The translations under genes and the position numbers were made by a program. Shown here piece after piece: positions 22,027-31,156 of a DNA stretch of 54,049 nucleotides. Source of the DNA: Rhizobiales bacterium 63-22 (GTDB lineage Bacteria > Pseudomonadota > Alphaproteobacteria > Rhizobiales > Rhizobiaceae); the NCBI GenBank assembly GCA_001898995.1, contig MKVZ01000017.1:124157-178205 (forward strand). The letters are read 5' to 3'. The first letter of the stretch is position 1. Every line of letters starts with the position of its first letter. The notes under the pieces were generated by a model, which was given only the letters and a program-made list of their open reading frames with translations, made no database searches and was not told the origin of the DNA.

Positions 22027-22479
22027 ATGGCAGATGAATTCACCGACGGCCAGGAATGGGGCCGCACACTCCTGATCAAGATTGGCGACGGCGCCACGCC
22101 GGAGGTTTTTGCCAATCTGTGCGGTGTGAAAACCCGGTCCTTCAAGCTCAGTTCATCGACCATCGATACGACTACACCATCCTGCACCACCCCGGGCGGC
22201 AAGGTGGTCCAGACTTCCCGGCCCGGTCAGCAAACCGTTTCGTTCGACGCGTCCGGCAAGTTCATCGGCGGCGCGACCATGGCGCTTTTCCTCAGTTACG
22301 TGCGGGACAACAAGCCCTTCAATGCCGAAGTCGTTGTGCCGGGCGATGGCACCTATACGGCACAATGGATGGTCTCCAATTTCCAGTTTTCCGGCGACAT
22401 GGAAAACACGATGGAATTCTCCGCCACCTTCAACACGGTCACCGAATACACTTATGAGGCGGAAACGCCGACGCCGTAA
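22027..22479 (+). CDS. Major tail tube protein
   Basis: 150 residues from MADEFTDGQEWGRTLLIKIG, with GGAGAAAAGAC upstream. It has the beta-sandwich pattern of TP901-1/lambda-type tube proteins: TPEVFANLCGVKTRSFKLSS, STIDTTTPSC, VSFDASGKFIGGATMALFLS, NAEVVVPGDGTYTAQWMVSN, and FQFSGDMENTMEFSATFNTV as the closing strands. A siphovirus tail is thus expected. Its place before the tail chaperone and tape measure genes agrees. Confidence 0.9.
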   Translation: MADEFTDGQEWGRTLLIKIGDGATPEVFANLCGVKTRSFKLSSSTIDTTTPSCTTPGGKVVQTSRPGQQTVSFDASGKFIGGATMALFLSYVRDNKPFNAEVVVPGDGTYTAQWMVSNFQFSGDMENTMEFSATFNTVTEYTYEAETPTP

Positions 22480-22490
22480 GGAAAAGTCTC

Positions 22491-22874
22491 ATGGCAAAAT
22501 CCGCAAAGAAGAAAGAGGCGACCCCCGTCACTCGGGCGGGGCGCCTGCCCTGTAACGAAGCACGCGGCGAAGTGCGCCTGTTCATCGATGATGAGGAAAT
22601 CGTCATCGTTGCCGAGCTTGGGCGTCTCGCTGCCATATCCAGTCGTCTCCAGTGCAAATCGCTGAACGATCTTTTTCTCAGGCTCTCGACGGTCGAGGTC
22701 GAGGCCACGATGGCCGGGATAGAGTTCCTGACCGTCAGGGGAAATGCGCAGCGGGCGATTTCGAAGCTGAAGCTGAGGCATTTCAGTGACTGCTCCGTCG
22801 CCTTCACCGCCGCACTCGGCCATCACTTCGACGGTGATCGGGGAAACGTGGGGGCCGGCGCCCAGCCGGCCTAG
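22491..22874 (+). CDS. Tail assembly chaperone, short form (G-like)
   Basis: 127 residues from MAKSAKKKEATPVTRAGRLP. After a basic leader, residues about 20-105 (NEARGEVRLFIDDEEIVIVA, ELGRLAAISSRLQCKSLNDL, FLRLSTVEVEATMAGIEFLT, SDCSVAFTAALGHHF) look like the GTA gp10-like or phage tail assembly chaperone family, which binds the tape measure during tail building. The frame ends at TAG 22872, but 25 bases earlier lies a -1 slippery heptamer that would fuse it to the following frame. Confidence 0.82.
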   Translation: MAKSAKKKEATPVTRAGRLPCNEARGEVRLFIDDEEIVIVAELGRLAAISSRLQCKSLNDLFLRLSTVEVEATMAGIEFLTVRGNAQRAISKLKLRHFSDCSVAFTAALGHHFDGDRGNVGAGAQPA

Positions 22875-23068
22875 AAAAGCCGTTCCCATGGCGGGAATGG
22901 ATGCGGTCCGCCATGGGCGGCCTCGGATGGCGCCCCGCCGAATTCTGGAGCGCCACGCTGACGGAATATTTCGAGGCCTGTAACGGCTTTAATGACGCGA
23001 ACGGCGCGAGGGATACTGCGCCGCCGTCTGATCGGGAAATGGCGGCGCTGATCGCCAGATACGGATAG
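22491..23068 (+). CDS. Tail assembly chaperone, frameshifted long form (GT-like)
   Basis: Predicted join: 119 codons to 22847 in the first frame, then, after slipping back one base, 73 codons from 22847 to the TAG at 23066-23068. The added domain reads EKPFPWREWMRSAMGGLGWR, then PAEFWSATLTEYFEACNGFN and SDREMAALIARYG. This Trp-rich segment resembles the second tail-chaperone protein (TAC_6/GTA type, GWxPAEFW). No independent start codon with a ribosome binding site is seen for it, though an ATG at 22901 exists. As in lambda G/GT, a low fraction of ribosomes would make this form; the ratio guides tail length assembly. The product would be about 192 residues. Confidence 0.8.
22841..22847 (+). 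promoter_or_regulatory. -1 ribosomal frameshift site GGGAAAC
   Basis: In the zero frame the codons are CGG GGA AAC, so G-GGA-AAC is a canonical X-XXY-YYZ heptamer at 22841-22847. The -1 frame is closed by TGA at 22835-22837 and open from there to 23066, so slippage must occur in the window 22838-22874, where this heptamer lies. A G-rich stretch follows at once. Confidence 0.85.
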
Positions 23069-23072
23069 GGAT

Positions 23073-26000
23073 ATGGTTGCTTCATCGAACAGTGACGATC
23101 TCGTTATCAGCATCTCGACGGATACGAGCGAGCTTGTCAACGCGCAGAAAAATGCGTCGAAGGCGGTGATCGCCACGCTCGAATCGATCGAGAAGGCGGC
23201 CATTCAGGCCGGTTCCAAGATCGACAAGGCCTTTATCGACGCCGGCGATGCCATGCAGAAGGGCGTCGGCAGCGGGGCGCAGGGGGCCAAGTCCGCCTTG
23301 AAGTCCATGACGGATGCCTTCGCGAAGCAGGAACAGGCGCTTGCGAAGGTCAAGGCGGAATTCCCGGCAGCGACGAAGGCGGTTGAGCAATATGAGACCG
23401 CCGTGAATTCCCTGAAAGCATCTTTTGTCGCCGGGGACTCGACCGCGAAGGATTTTCTTCAGGGGCTTGAGCTTGAGAGGAAGGCGCTACTGGTCAACAC
23501 CGCCGAAATGCGGAAAAACCAGAATGCCCTTCTCGCTCGCAACAAGGCCGCCGCATCCGGGCGCGTGCAATCCCCGGCCAACAGCAACGTGGCCGGCGTC
23601 TCCGAAGGTGCGCGGCGTTTCCAGACTGCTGATATCGCCGCGCAGTTTCAGGATATTGCCGTCACATCGGCCATGGGCATGAATCCGATACAGATCGCGC
23701 TCCAGCAGGGCACGCAACTTTCATCGGTTCTTTCCACCATGGGCAGCGGCAGGCAGGTGGTTGCAGGGCTTGCGTCCGCCTTCGCCTCGCTTGTCAGTCC
23801 GGTCAGTCTCGTCACCATAGGATTGACCGCCGGTGCGGCGGCGCTGATCACCTATATCAGCAACCTGAAATCCGGCGGCAGCCGGTCTGAGGAGGTTCTG
23901 AAAAAAGAGGCAGAACTGATCCAGAAGGTTGTCGACAAGTGGGGCGATGCAACACCCGCGCTGAAGAAGTACAATGACGAACGCGAGCGGTTGGCAAACG
24001 CCAAGGATATTTCCGACGCGGCCGCCGCCGGTATCGAACAGCAATGGGACAAGGCGCGCGCGAAGATCGATGAGCTTGTAAACAAGCAAGCCGCCGCCAT
24101 CTCCGATCTCATGACGGCGGGTGCCGATCCCTCGAAGCTGTCGGCAGCGCAGGCGGCTTGGAACAAGCTGGCGTCCGGGATCGACAAGCATACCGCGAGC
24201 GCGGACGATGCCCGCAATGCGCAGCGCCAGTTCGCGGATTTCGCGACATCGACCGGCATTCCTTCGGTCACGGAACTGGCCAAGGCCTTCGACGGTCTCG
24301 ATACCATCCTCAATCAGGTCAACAAAAGCGCCAGTCAGATCAATCTTGAGGGGCGGCTCGCCGCCGGCATGGCCAGTGCGCGCGAATATGAGATCGCCTC
24401 GCTTGCGGCACTGGAGAAGCTGAAAACGGCGAATGCCGATTATATGAGCGGGCAGGAACGCCGCCTTGCGATGTCGAAGGAAGAGCGCGACATTGCTGAG
24501 GAGATCGCCCGTATCCAGCAGGAGGCGAAGGAGAAGGGGGCGGTTCTGCCCTACAATCAGGCTCGCGATCTTGCGGTTCGCAGGCTTGCCGCCGATCAGC
24601 CGCCGACCGTGACCGATATGGACGGCGTCACGCGTCAGGTTCCCGTTCCCGGTCAGCGCCCTCTCTATGAGATCGAGGGCGCGGGCGACGACGCCAAGAA
24701 GGCGCAGTCGGCGCGCGAGAAGCTTGCGGAAGCCTACAAGAGCCAGATCGAGGATGCAAAGAACCGCAACGATCAGCTCCGGATGGAGATCGAGCTTCAG
24801 GGGCTTGGCACCAAGGCGACGGATGCCGCGCGCGTTTCCCTTGAGATGCTCCAGAAGGCCCAGAAGGCCGGCATTACCGGCGAAAACCTTGAGAACATCA
24901 AAAAGCAGGCGGCGGCCTACCAGCAGCTTGCCGACACGCTGGCCAAGACGAAGCTGTCGCAGGATCTGGCCAATCAAAACTGGATGGCTTCCCTTTCGAC
25001 GAATGATCAGCGCGTGGCCCAGACGCTCAAGCAATACGGTCTCCCGGTCGACCTCAACAGTCAACAGGCCGGCCAGATACGGCAATTCAACGGCCAGCAG
25101 GACGAACGCGATGCGATCACCTCCTTCCTAACCGATTTCAAGGGTGACATCGTCAGCAGCGGCGGCGACATCGGCAAGTCCTTTGCCGAGTCATTCCGCA
25201 ACGCGCTTCTCAGTCAGGCGGACAAGCTCTGGAGCAGCGCATTCCGGCAGATTGCCAATATGCTTGTCGGCGGCAGCACACAGCCGGCGGCGGCCGGAGG
25301 CAATATTCTTGGGCTGGGAGTATCAACGGTCAGCCGCCTGACCGCTCCGTCATCTCTTTCGGGCATGTCCGGCGACATGGCGATCTATGCGGCGGCGACC
25401 CGGTCGATCGAGAGCGGCGGCAATTACCGTGCGCTCGGCCCGGTGCTCGCTTCGGGCGACCGGGCATATGGCGCCTATCAGGTGATGGGGGCGAATATTC
25501 CGTCATGGACCAAAGCCGCAACCGGCTCGGCGCTCACGCAGCAGCAGTTTCTGGCATCGTCCTCGGCACAGGATGCGGTGTTCAACAAATATTTCGGGGC
25601 TGCGCTTTCGAAGTACGGCAATCCGCAGGACGCGGCGTCCGTCTGGTTCAGCGGCAGGCCGCTTTCGGCGGCGGGGAATGCCAGCGACGGATTCAACACC
25701 ACGCCGGAATATCTGACGAAGTTCAATGCCGCGATCGGCGATGCGACGAAAAATGTCGGGTCGTTCGGGTCGGACCTCGGGAAGGTCGCCAGCAACGTCA
25801 TCGACATGAAACCTGCCGGAGCAGGCGCCGGTTCGCTGGCGTCAGGCATTCCGTCCGCCGTCGCAACGCCTGTTGACACCTCTGCCGTTACACAGGCGAC
25901 AAGCGGTATCGGCGGTATGCTGACCTCCATTACCAGCGGCATTGGCGGATTCCTGTCCAAGATATTGAGCGGTATCGGCAGCGGCTTCGGGGGGCTGCTG

Positions 26001-26450
26001 TCGGGCGTGTTCAAGCTCTTCGGCTTCGCGGAGGGCGGCTATACCGGGTCGGGCGGAAAGCATGAGCCTGCCGGCATCGTTCATGGCGGCGAGTTCGTCT
26101 TTTCCAAGGGCGCCGTCGACCGCATCGGTGTCGCCAACCTCAATGCCATCCATCGCACGGCCAAGGGCTATAGCGCCGGCGGATTTGTCGGCCGGCTGCC
26201 CGGCTATGCGGACGGCGGCTTGGTTGCGCCTGCGCAGGCTCCCCGGCTGAGGCCGCGTGTCGCCGCGACCAATGACAATGGGAGCAATCCCGGCACGCTG
26301 AATGTCCATATCACCGGTGCAAGCGGCGATGCGCATATTCGCTCCCTTGTCCAGCAGGGCGTCAGCAGCGGCCTTGCCCAGTACAACGTGCAGCAAGAGC
26401 GCGGCGGCTGGGGCTCGCAGCAATCGAAGTACCAGAACAGGAAGGCGTGA
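23073..26450 (+). CDS. Tape measure protein with embedded lytic transglycosylase-like domain
   Basis: 1125 residues from MVASSNSDDLVISISTDTSE. The N-terminus has long coiled-coil helices (NAQKNASKAVIATLESIEKA) and the tape-measure segment ADIAAQFQDIAVTSAMGMNP followed by QIALQQGTQLSSVLSTM. Residues about 215-260 are hydrophobic. Residues about 765-865 form an SLT-like muramidase domain: AATRSIESGGNYRALGPVLA with Glu780 as the likely catalytic acid, AYGAYQVMGANIPSWTK, and FNKYFGAALSKYGNPQDAAS. The C-terminal part contains EPAGIVHGGEFVFSKGAVDR, common near tape measure ends. It sets tail length and may locally open peptidoglycan during DNA entry. Confidence 0.93.
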   Translation: MVASSNSDDLVISISTDTSELVNAQKNASKAVIATLESIEKAAIQAGSKIDKAFIDAGDAMQKGVGSGAQGAKSALKSMTDAFAKQEQALAKVKAEFPAATKAVEQYETAVNSLKASFVAGDSTAKDFLQGLELERKALLVNTAEMRKNQNALLARNKAAASGRVQSPANSNVAGVSEGARRFQTADIAAQFQDIAVTSAMGMNPIQIALQQGTQLSSVLSTMGSGRQVVAGLASAFASLVSPVSLVTIGLTAGAAALITYISNLKSGGSRSEEVLKKEAELIQKVVDKWGDATPALKKYNDERERLANAKDISDAAAAGIEQQWDKARAKIDELVNKQAAAISDLMTAGADPSKLSAAQAAWNKLASGIDKHTASADDARNAQRQFADFATSTGIPSVTELAKAFDGLDTILNQVNKSASQINLEGRLAAGMASAREYEIASLAALEKLKTANADYMSGQERRLAMSKEERDIAEEIARIQQEAKEKGAVLPYNQARDLAVRRLAADQPPTVTDMDGVTRQVPVPGQRPLYEIEGAGDDAKKAQSAREKLAEAYKSQIEDAKNRNDQLRMEIELQGLGTKATDAARVSLEMLQKAQKAGITGENLENIKKQAAAYQQLADTLAKTKLSQDLANQNWMASLSTNDQRVAQTLKQYGLPVDLNSQQAGQIRQFNGQQDERDAITSFLTDFKGDIVSSGGDIGKSFAESFRNALLSQADKLWSSAFRQIANMLVGGSTQPAAAGGNILGLGVSTVSRLTAPSSLSGMSGDMAIYAAATRSIESGGNYRALGPVLASGDRAYGAYQVMGANIPSWTKAATGSALTQQQFLASSSAQDAVFNKYFGAALSKYGNPQDAASVWFSGRPLSAAGNASDGFNTTPEYLTKFNAAIGDATKNVGSFGSDLGKVASNVIDMKPAGAGAGSLASGIPSAVATPVDTSAVTQATSGIGGMLTSITSGIGGFLSKILSGIGSGFGGLLSGVFKLFGFAEGGYTGSGGKHEPAGIVHGGEFVFSKGAVDRIGVANLNAIHRTAKGYSAGGFVGRLPGYADGGLVAPAQAPRLRPRVAATNDNGSNPGTLNVHITGASGDAHIRSLVQQGVSSGLAQYNVQQERGGWGSQQSKYQNRKA

Positions 26451-27193
26451 TGGCGACCTATACAGATCAGCCGACGCTGGCGGCCGATTTCCTTTATCCG
26501 CAGAAGGTTTCCGTGGATGTGAAGGGATCGGCCATCGAGGGCGGTCGCAACACGGCAGGCCGCAGTCAGTCGATCGAACTGAGCGGCGGCGGTCTCCTGA
26601 CCGCTTCCTATGAAGGCTGCCGCATCAATTGGCCGGCCCAGTATGAATATATCAACTGGCTCGGCGCGCGTCTGAACGGCAGTTTCCGCTTCATCAACGT
26701 GCCGATCATCACCGACTATTACGGGCCGTGGGGCGGCGGGCAAAATCACAGCACATGGAACAGCCCGGACACGATCACCAAATGGATACCGCATTCGGAC
26801 ACCGCGCTGTTCGAAGATGTTTCCGGTTATTCCCAGTCGTCGACATATGGGGAGATCGCGGCTGCGTCCGCGCTCAATGCCGGGACGATCACCATGCGGG
26901 TTTACGGCCTCTCCCGCCCGTTGCGGTTGTCGGACTGGTTTTCCATCCTGCACGGCACGAAGGGATGGCGCGCCTACCGGTATTGGAGGGTGCTATCCGT
27001 GATCGATGGCGATGCGCCCGTCTATACGCTGGCGGTCAGCCCGCCGCTGCGCGAGGCGGTCGCGAGCGGCACGCGGGTCGAGTTCTCCCGGCCGCGCTTC
27101 GTGGCGAAGTTTCCCTCGGATTTCACGCTGGAGAGTGTTTCCGAAAGCTACTACGCGATCGAGCAGAATATCAGCTTCGAGGAGGCGTTCTGA
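26450..27193 (+). CDS. Tail tip-associated phage protein, unknown function
   Basis: 247 residues from MATYTDQPTLAADFLYPQKV; the ATG overlaps the tape measure stop (GTGATGG), and a GTG one codon upstream is an alternative. It is beta-rich, with DVKGSAIEGGRNTAGRSQSI, IELSGGGLLTASYEGCRINW, PAQYEYINWLGARLNGSFRF and a Tyr/Trp-rich middle. Position after the tape measure is that of the distal tail protein (lambda M/L region). I recognise a rhizobial-phage family but no function; a baseplate hub or distal tail role is the best guess. Confidence 0.7.
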   Translation: MATYTDQPTLAADFLYPQKVSVDVKGSAIEGGRNTAGRSQSIELSGGGLLTASYEGCRINWPAQYEYINWLGARLNGSFRFINVPIITDYYGPWGGGQNHSTWNSPDTITKWIPHSDTALFEDVSGYSQSSTYGEIAAASALNAGTITMRVYGLSRPLRLSDWFSILHGTKGWRAYRYWRVLSVIDGDAPVYTLAVSPPLREAVASGTRVEFSRPRFVAKFPSDFTLESVSESYYAIEQNISFEEAF

Positions 27194-27792
27194 TGGGATG
27201 GGTCCCGGGCGCCGTCATTCAGGCCATGAAGGGCAGTTATCAGCTCGGCATCTTCCTGCACGTCGAAACCAACCCTGCGCTGCATGTCTGGTTCGGCATC
27301 AACGATATTCCGGCGGGCTTCGACAGCCTCGACCAGAACGGGACCGTCTATCTCGGCGCCGGTCGCCTGATCGGCGTGTCGACGCTTGAAGTCCTGGTCG
27401 GCGGTCTTGCCGACAGCGTGGAATTCACCATGTCCGGCATCGATCCGGACACGGCGACGCGGACGCTCGACAGCATCCCGGAAGTGCGCGGCGCGCGCTG
27501 CTATATCGGCATCACGACGCTCGACGAATATTACCAGCCCATGTCGTCGATCATTCCCTTGTGGTGGGGCACGGCTTCGCACATGGCCGAGCGCAGCGAG
27601 ACGGTCACCGGAAAAGACAACCAGACGATCACCTTAAGCCTGTCGGTGGCGACGGGTGAATACACCCGCTCACGTCCCGCACGGGCGGAATGGACCGACG
27701 CCATGCAGCGGCAGATTTCCGCCGATGACGGGTTCTGCAAACAGGTTTCGCGCCTCGCGCGCGGTGTTGCGCCTATCTGGCCGAATTTTTAG
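27193..27792 (+). CDS. Tail tip-associated phage protein, unknown function
   Basis: 199 residues from MGWVPGAVIQAMKGSYQLGI, start overlapping the previous stop by 1 bp. It has TNPALHVWFGINDIPAGFDS, TVYLGAGRLIGVSTLEVLVG, DSVEFTMSGIDPDTATRTLD and IGITTLDEYYQPMSSIIPLW, a beta-sandwich-like pattern. It is the second of two genes between the tape measure and the NlpC-like peptidase, where tail tip hub proteins are encoded. No catalytic motif. The C-terminal helix ARAEWTDAMQRQISADDGFC resembles those of small tail proteins. Confidence 0.7.
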   Translation: MGWVPGAVIQAMKGSYQLGIFLHVETNPALHVWFGINDIPAGFDSLDQNGTVYLGAGRLIGVSTLEVLVGGLADSVEFTMSGIDPDTATRTLDSIPEVRGARCYIGITTLDEYYQPMSSIIPLWWGTASHMAERSETVTGKDNQTITLSLSVATGEYTRSRPARAEWTDAMQRQISADDGFCKQVSRLARGVAPIWPNF

Positions 27793-27800
27793 GACAAGTC

Positions 27801-28220
27801 ATGGATTTGAAGGAATTCCTTCACCTGCCGCACGAGTTCAAATTCGGCGGCTGGATGGGAGAGGACTGCACCACATTCTGCGCCTCATGGGCGCGGGAAT
27901 GCACGGGCATCGATCCGGCGGCACCATTTCGCCGGACCTACAGCACCCTGAAATCCGCCAATGCCTTGCTCGCCTCGCATGGCGGCATAGTGAGTTTTTA
28001 CGACGAACGGCTGACCGATATCGGCTATCTCCGCACCGATTGTCCGCAGGACGGCGATATCGGCGTCGTCGTCGCGCCTTCCGGGATCGATCGCATGATC
28101 AAGCATGTCGGCGGCATTCGCTTCGGCCCCCTGTGGGCGGTGATGGCGCAGCGCGGCGTCATTGCGAAAAAGCTCGATCACGTCGCGGCATGGACATTGA
28201 GGCATCATGCGCATCTATGA
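27801..28220 (+). CDS. DUF6950-type, NlpC/P60-like tail protein
   Basis: 139 residues from MDLKEFLHLPHEFKFGGWMG. The motif GEDCTTFCASWARECTGIDP has the catalytic-type Cys at the head of a helix, and PQDGDIGVVVAPSGIDRM with a following His-containing strand (MIKHVGGIRFGPLWAVMAQR) fits an NlpC/P60-like papain fold. In lambda this place is held by protein K, a tail-tip hydrolase. Likely a peptidoglycan-cleaving or structural tail-tip component. It overlaps the next gene by 14 bp. Confidence 0.82.
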   Translation: MDLKEFLHLPHEFKFGGWMGEDCTTFCASWARECTGIDPAAPFRRTYSTLKSANALLASHGGIVSFYDERLTDIGYLRTDCPQDGDIGVVVAPSGIDRMIKHVGGIRFGPLWAVMAQRGVIAKKLDHVAAWTLRHHAHL

Positions 28221-30387
28221 CCACCTGCACGGCAGCACCGCGCTATGGCATCCGTCCTGTGTGTCGGTGGACCGTTATCGGCCGCCGCGAAAAGATCCGA
28301 TCTTCACGCCGCTTTTTACCGCCGCGTTTTCAGCCATCGGCCTGACCGGCACGGCGCTGACGCTGAGCGCGACGATTGCATCCGCCGTCACGCTGACCGC
28401 GATCGCCATCGGTGTACAGTCGTTGCTCCAGAAGACGCCGGACCCGGAGGACGGGCACGCGCCCAAACAGCAGCCCGATCCGTACCGCATATGGATGGTG
28501 GGGCGGGTGAGGGTGGCTGGAGCCTATATGCTATGGGAGGCCAAGGGAAAACGGCTGTTTTCGGTACAGGCCATTGCCGGCCACAGGATCAAGTCGGTCA
28601 ATCGCTACTGGCTGAACTCCATGGAAGTGGAGATCGACGGAAATGGCCGAACGACGGAAGACGACGGCGGTCCGATCGGGAACAACGTCTATATCTATAG
28701 CCGTCTTGGCGCGGCGGCGGAGACAGCCTATTCGGAGATTACCAATTATCTTGCTGCTGACCACGTCTGGACCGGTTCATGCCGGGGTGACGGTCAGGCA
28801 TCGCTCGGCATGATCTGTGAGCAGGCATCGCAGGAATCGCAATATGAGCGGTTTCCCTACGGCGCGCCCTCCCTGTCGGTCGAGGCCGATGGCGCATACG
28901 TGTTCGATTTCCGTATCAGCACCAATCCAGGCAATGCCTCGGCATGGGTCTGGTCGCGCAACAGCGCGCTGATCCTTTGCTGGCATATGTGCTTCAACGA
29001 ATTCGGTTTCCGGCGCGATTTCGCGACGGCGGTGCTGCCCGTCATCGATCAGTGGATCGAGGAGGCGGACATATGTGACGAAGATGTTCCCACAGCAGCC
29101 GGCGGCACGGAAAAGCGGTACGAATGCAACGGATGGGATACGGCTGAAAATGGACCGAAGGCCGGCCTTGCCGCCATCCTTGCCACCTGCGACGGCTGGA
29201 TATGCGAGCGCGGCGACGGTGCGATCATCCCGAAGGTCGGAAAGTTCCGCGAAACCTATGTCGAGATCCTCGACGAAGACGATATCGTCGGCCACAACAT
29301 CCAGTACGACGTGCTGTTCGAAGATGAGGTCAATCGTCTCGTCCCGAAGTTCACCTATCCGGACAATGAATATACCACGACCAGCACCGACTATTTCGAG
29401 GACATAGCCGCTCAGACACGGGCCGGTCGCGTGCTGGCGCAGGAAGCGGAATATAAGTGGTGCCAGCAGTGGCGGCAGTGCCGCCGCCTCGGCAAGCGCG
29501 ACTGGCTGAAGCTTCAGCAGAAGATCCGCGGCACGCTCGATATCCGCCTTTCCGGCATCAACGCCGCCTATAGCCGCTGGATCAGGCTGCGGACGCCGAA
29601 CCGCTTTCCGAAGCTCGACGGCTTGCTGATCGAGAACAAGAAAGCGACCATCGCGTTGACACAAGGCGGCTTCACGCTGGAGTTCGCGCTGCATCCCGCC
29701 GACATCGACGCATGGAACCCTGCCACCGATGAGGGTATGGTTCCTGCCATCGCCTATGCGCCGAATGAGGAAGGTGTCATCAAGCCGACCGTCTATTCCG
29801 TCGTGCCGGTATCGAGCGGATCGTCGGTATACCTGCATGTGGTGCTGGTCGACCCGGAAGACGATTCACTGACGCCGCGTGTGCGCTATCGTGTTTCGGC
29901 ATCGAATGGTGGAGCGGCCGGGGCATGGGTCAAACAGGCCTTTTCGGGGGCCAAGGCTTCCGGCGGTTATCTGACGATCGATACTAGTCCGGTTCCGGGT
30001 GACACGATACTGGACGTGCAGACCAGCTATTCCAGCAATGACGACGACGGCAACTGGACAACCACGATCGAGGTCAGGACCACCGTCAACACCACTCCGC
30101 CGCAAGCGGTGCTGAATGCCGCGGTCGCCCCCGGAACGGGCAATGCGAAATGGACATGGACCGCGCCCAATGACGTGAACTACGCCGGCGCACGCATCTA
30201 TTACAACACCGTCAACAATCTCGCGACTGCCTCCGCCTTCAGCCCGCCGATCTATGGCAGCGCGGGTGGCTCCTATACAGCCACGAAAAACCTGACGGCT
30301 GGCACCTGGTACAGCTGGGTCGTCCCCTTCAATTCGTCCGATGTGGCCGGCACTCCCGCCGGGACCGGCGCCTTTACGGTCTCCTGA
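28207..30387 (+). CDS. Tail tip / host-specificity protein (J-like)
   Basis: 726 residues from MRIYDHLHGSTALWHPSCVS. Near residues 33-75 is a long hydrophobic stretch (PLFTAAFSAIGLTGTALTLS and beyond) as in lambda J/I-type proteins. The middle (ERFPYGAPSLSVEADGAYVF, CNGWDTAENGPKAGLAAILA, CDGWICERGDGAIIPKVGKF) is typical of siphovirus tail tip hubs. The last 100 residues (TPPQAVLNAAVAPGTGNAKW, TAGTWYSWVVPFNSSD) look like a fibronectin III-like domain. It should contact the host envelope and anchor the fibre proteins encoded next. Confidence 0.85.
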   Translation: MRIYDHLHGSTALWHPSCVSVDRYRPPRKDPIFTPLFTAAFSAIGLTGTALTLSATIASAVTLTAIAIGVQSLLQKTPDPEDGHAPKQQPDPYRIWMVGRVRVAGAYMLWEAKGKRLFSVQAIAGHRIKSVNRYWLNSMEVEIDGNGRTTEDDGGPIGNNVYIYSRLGAAAETAYSEITNYLAADHVWTGSCRGDGQASLGMICEQASQESQYERFPYGAPSLSVEADGAYVFDFRISTNPGNASAWVWSRNSALILCWHMCFNEFGFRRDFATAVLPVIDQWIEEADICDEDVPTAAGGTEKRYECNGWDTAENGPKAGLAAILATCDGWICERGDGAIIPKVGKFRETYVEILDEDDIVGHNIQYDVLFEDEVNRLVPKFTYPDNEYTTTSTDYFEDIAAQTRAGRVLAQEAEYKWCQQWRQCRRLGKRDWLKLQQKIRGTLDIRLSGINAAYSRWIRLRTPNRFPKLDGLLIENKKATIALTQGGFTLEFALHPADIDAWNPATDEGMVPAIAYAPNEEGVIKPTVYSVVPVSSGSSVYLHVVLVDPEDDSLTPRVRYRVSASNGGAAGAWVKQAFSGAKASGGYLTIDTSPVPGDTILDVQTSYSSNDDDGNWTTTIEVRTTVNTTPPQAVLNAAVAPGTGNAKWTWTAPNDVNYAGARIYYNTVNNLATASAFSPPIYGSAGGSYTATKNLTAGTWYSWVVPFNSSDVAGTPAGTGAFTVS

Positions 30388-30427
30388 CCGCATCATCTCG
30401 CCACCCTGTTCATTCCGTCCCGACCGC

Positions 30428-30447
30428 CCGGAGCGTCAACGCTCCGG
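30428..30447 (+). promoter_or_regulatory. Hairpin before the collar/fibre gene
   Basis: CCGGAGCG (30428-30435), loop TCAA, CGCTCCGG (30440-30447): an 8-bp GC stem in the 91-bp gap after the tail tip gene. Like the hairpin after the capsid gene it has no T-run and is followed by a strong Shine-Dalgarno (GGAGAGAAG), so it may mark an mRNA processing or partial termination point. Confidence 0.55.
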
Positions 30448-30478
30448 TAGCGGCGGCTTTTCCATGGAGAGAAGAATC

Positions 30479-31117
30479 ATGACCATCAGCACGATTGATG
30501 ACGTTTTCCGCGACTATGTTGTCGACGGCGTTTCCACGTCGGGGCCCAATCATCCGAACAAGGCTGATATCCGCGACACCCTGAAAAGCCTTCTCGAAGG
30601 CATTTCGACCTTCCCGGACAACCGCGTCATCCGGTTGAACAACGCCAACGCCGGCACGGAAAACAACATCATCGTAACGGCATCGGTCGCGATCCCGGCC
30701 GCCGCGTTTCAGGTGCTCTATATCCTGAATGTCACTCAGGAAAATACCGGCCCGGTAAAGGTAACGGGCGCAATCACCCGTGATCTCGTGACAAATACAA
30801 GCCAGCCGGTGCAGGAAGGGTATCTAAAGCCCGGCATGGCCGTTCTTTGCATCGATACCGGCAATGCGCTGCGCATGCTGTCCTATGGGGATGTGGAAGG
30901 CGTTGTCGAGACACTCGCGGCTCAAGCACAAACTGCGCAGGCTGCCGCTGCCGCCGCACAGGCATCGGCAGAAAACGCCGCATCGTCGGCCCAGAATCTC
31001 GTTGAGGCAGCCACGGCCGGCTTTACAGGCTTCGAAGATGGCCTCGGATATGACTGGGGGCACATCTCAGACGCAACCACTTATTTCGATCAGGACTGGG
31101 GCTCCATAGCCGCCTGA
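30479..31117 (+). CDS. Tail fibre-associated protein
   Basis: 212 residues from MTISTIDDVFRDYVVDGVST; ATG at 30479 is preceded by GGAGAGAAG. The N-terminus SGPNHPNKADIRDTLKSLLE is a pattern found at the front of rhizobial phage tail fibres. A beta domain follows (RVIRLNNANAGTENNIIVTA, FQVLYILNVTQENTGPVKVT), then an Ala/Gln-rich heptad stretch (LAAQAQTAQAAAAAAQASAE) that should form a trimeric coiled coil, and a short tail GYDWGHISDATTYFDQDWGS. It is likely a linker or fibre part between tail tip and the spike encoded next. Confidence 0.75.
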   Translation: MTISTIDDVFRDYVVDGVSTSGPNHPNKADIRDTLKSLLEGISTFPDNRVIRLNNANAGTENNIIVTASVAIPAAAFQVLYILNVTQENTGPVKVTGAITRDLVTNTSQPVQEGYLKPGMAVLCIDTGNALRMLSYGDVEGVVETLAAQAQTAQAAAAAAQASAENAASSAQNLVEAATAGFTGFEDGLGYDWGHISDATTYFDQDWGSIAA

Positions 31118-31156
31118 ACTCCTTCGCTCCAACATCTGAAATCGGAGAAAAACCAC

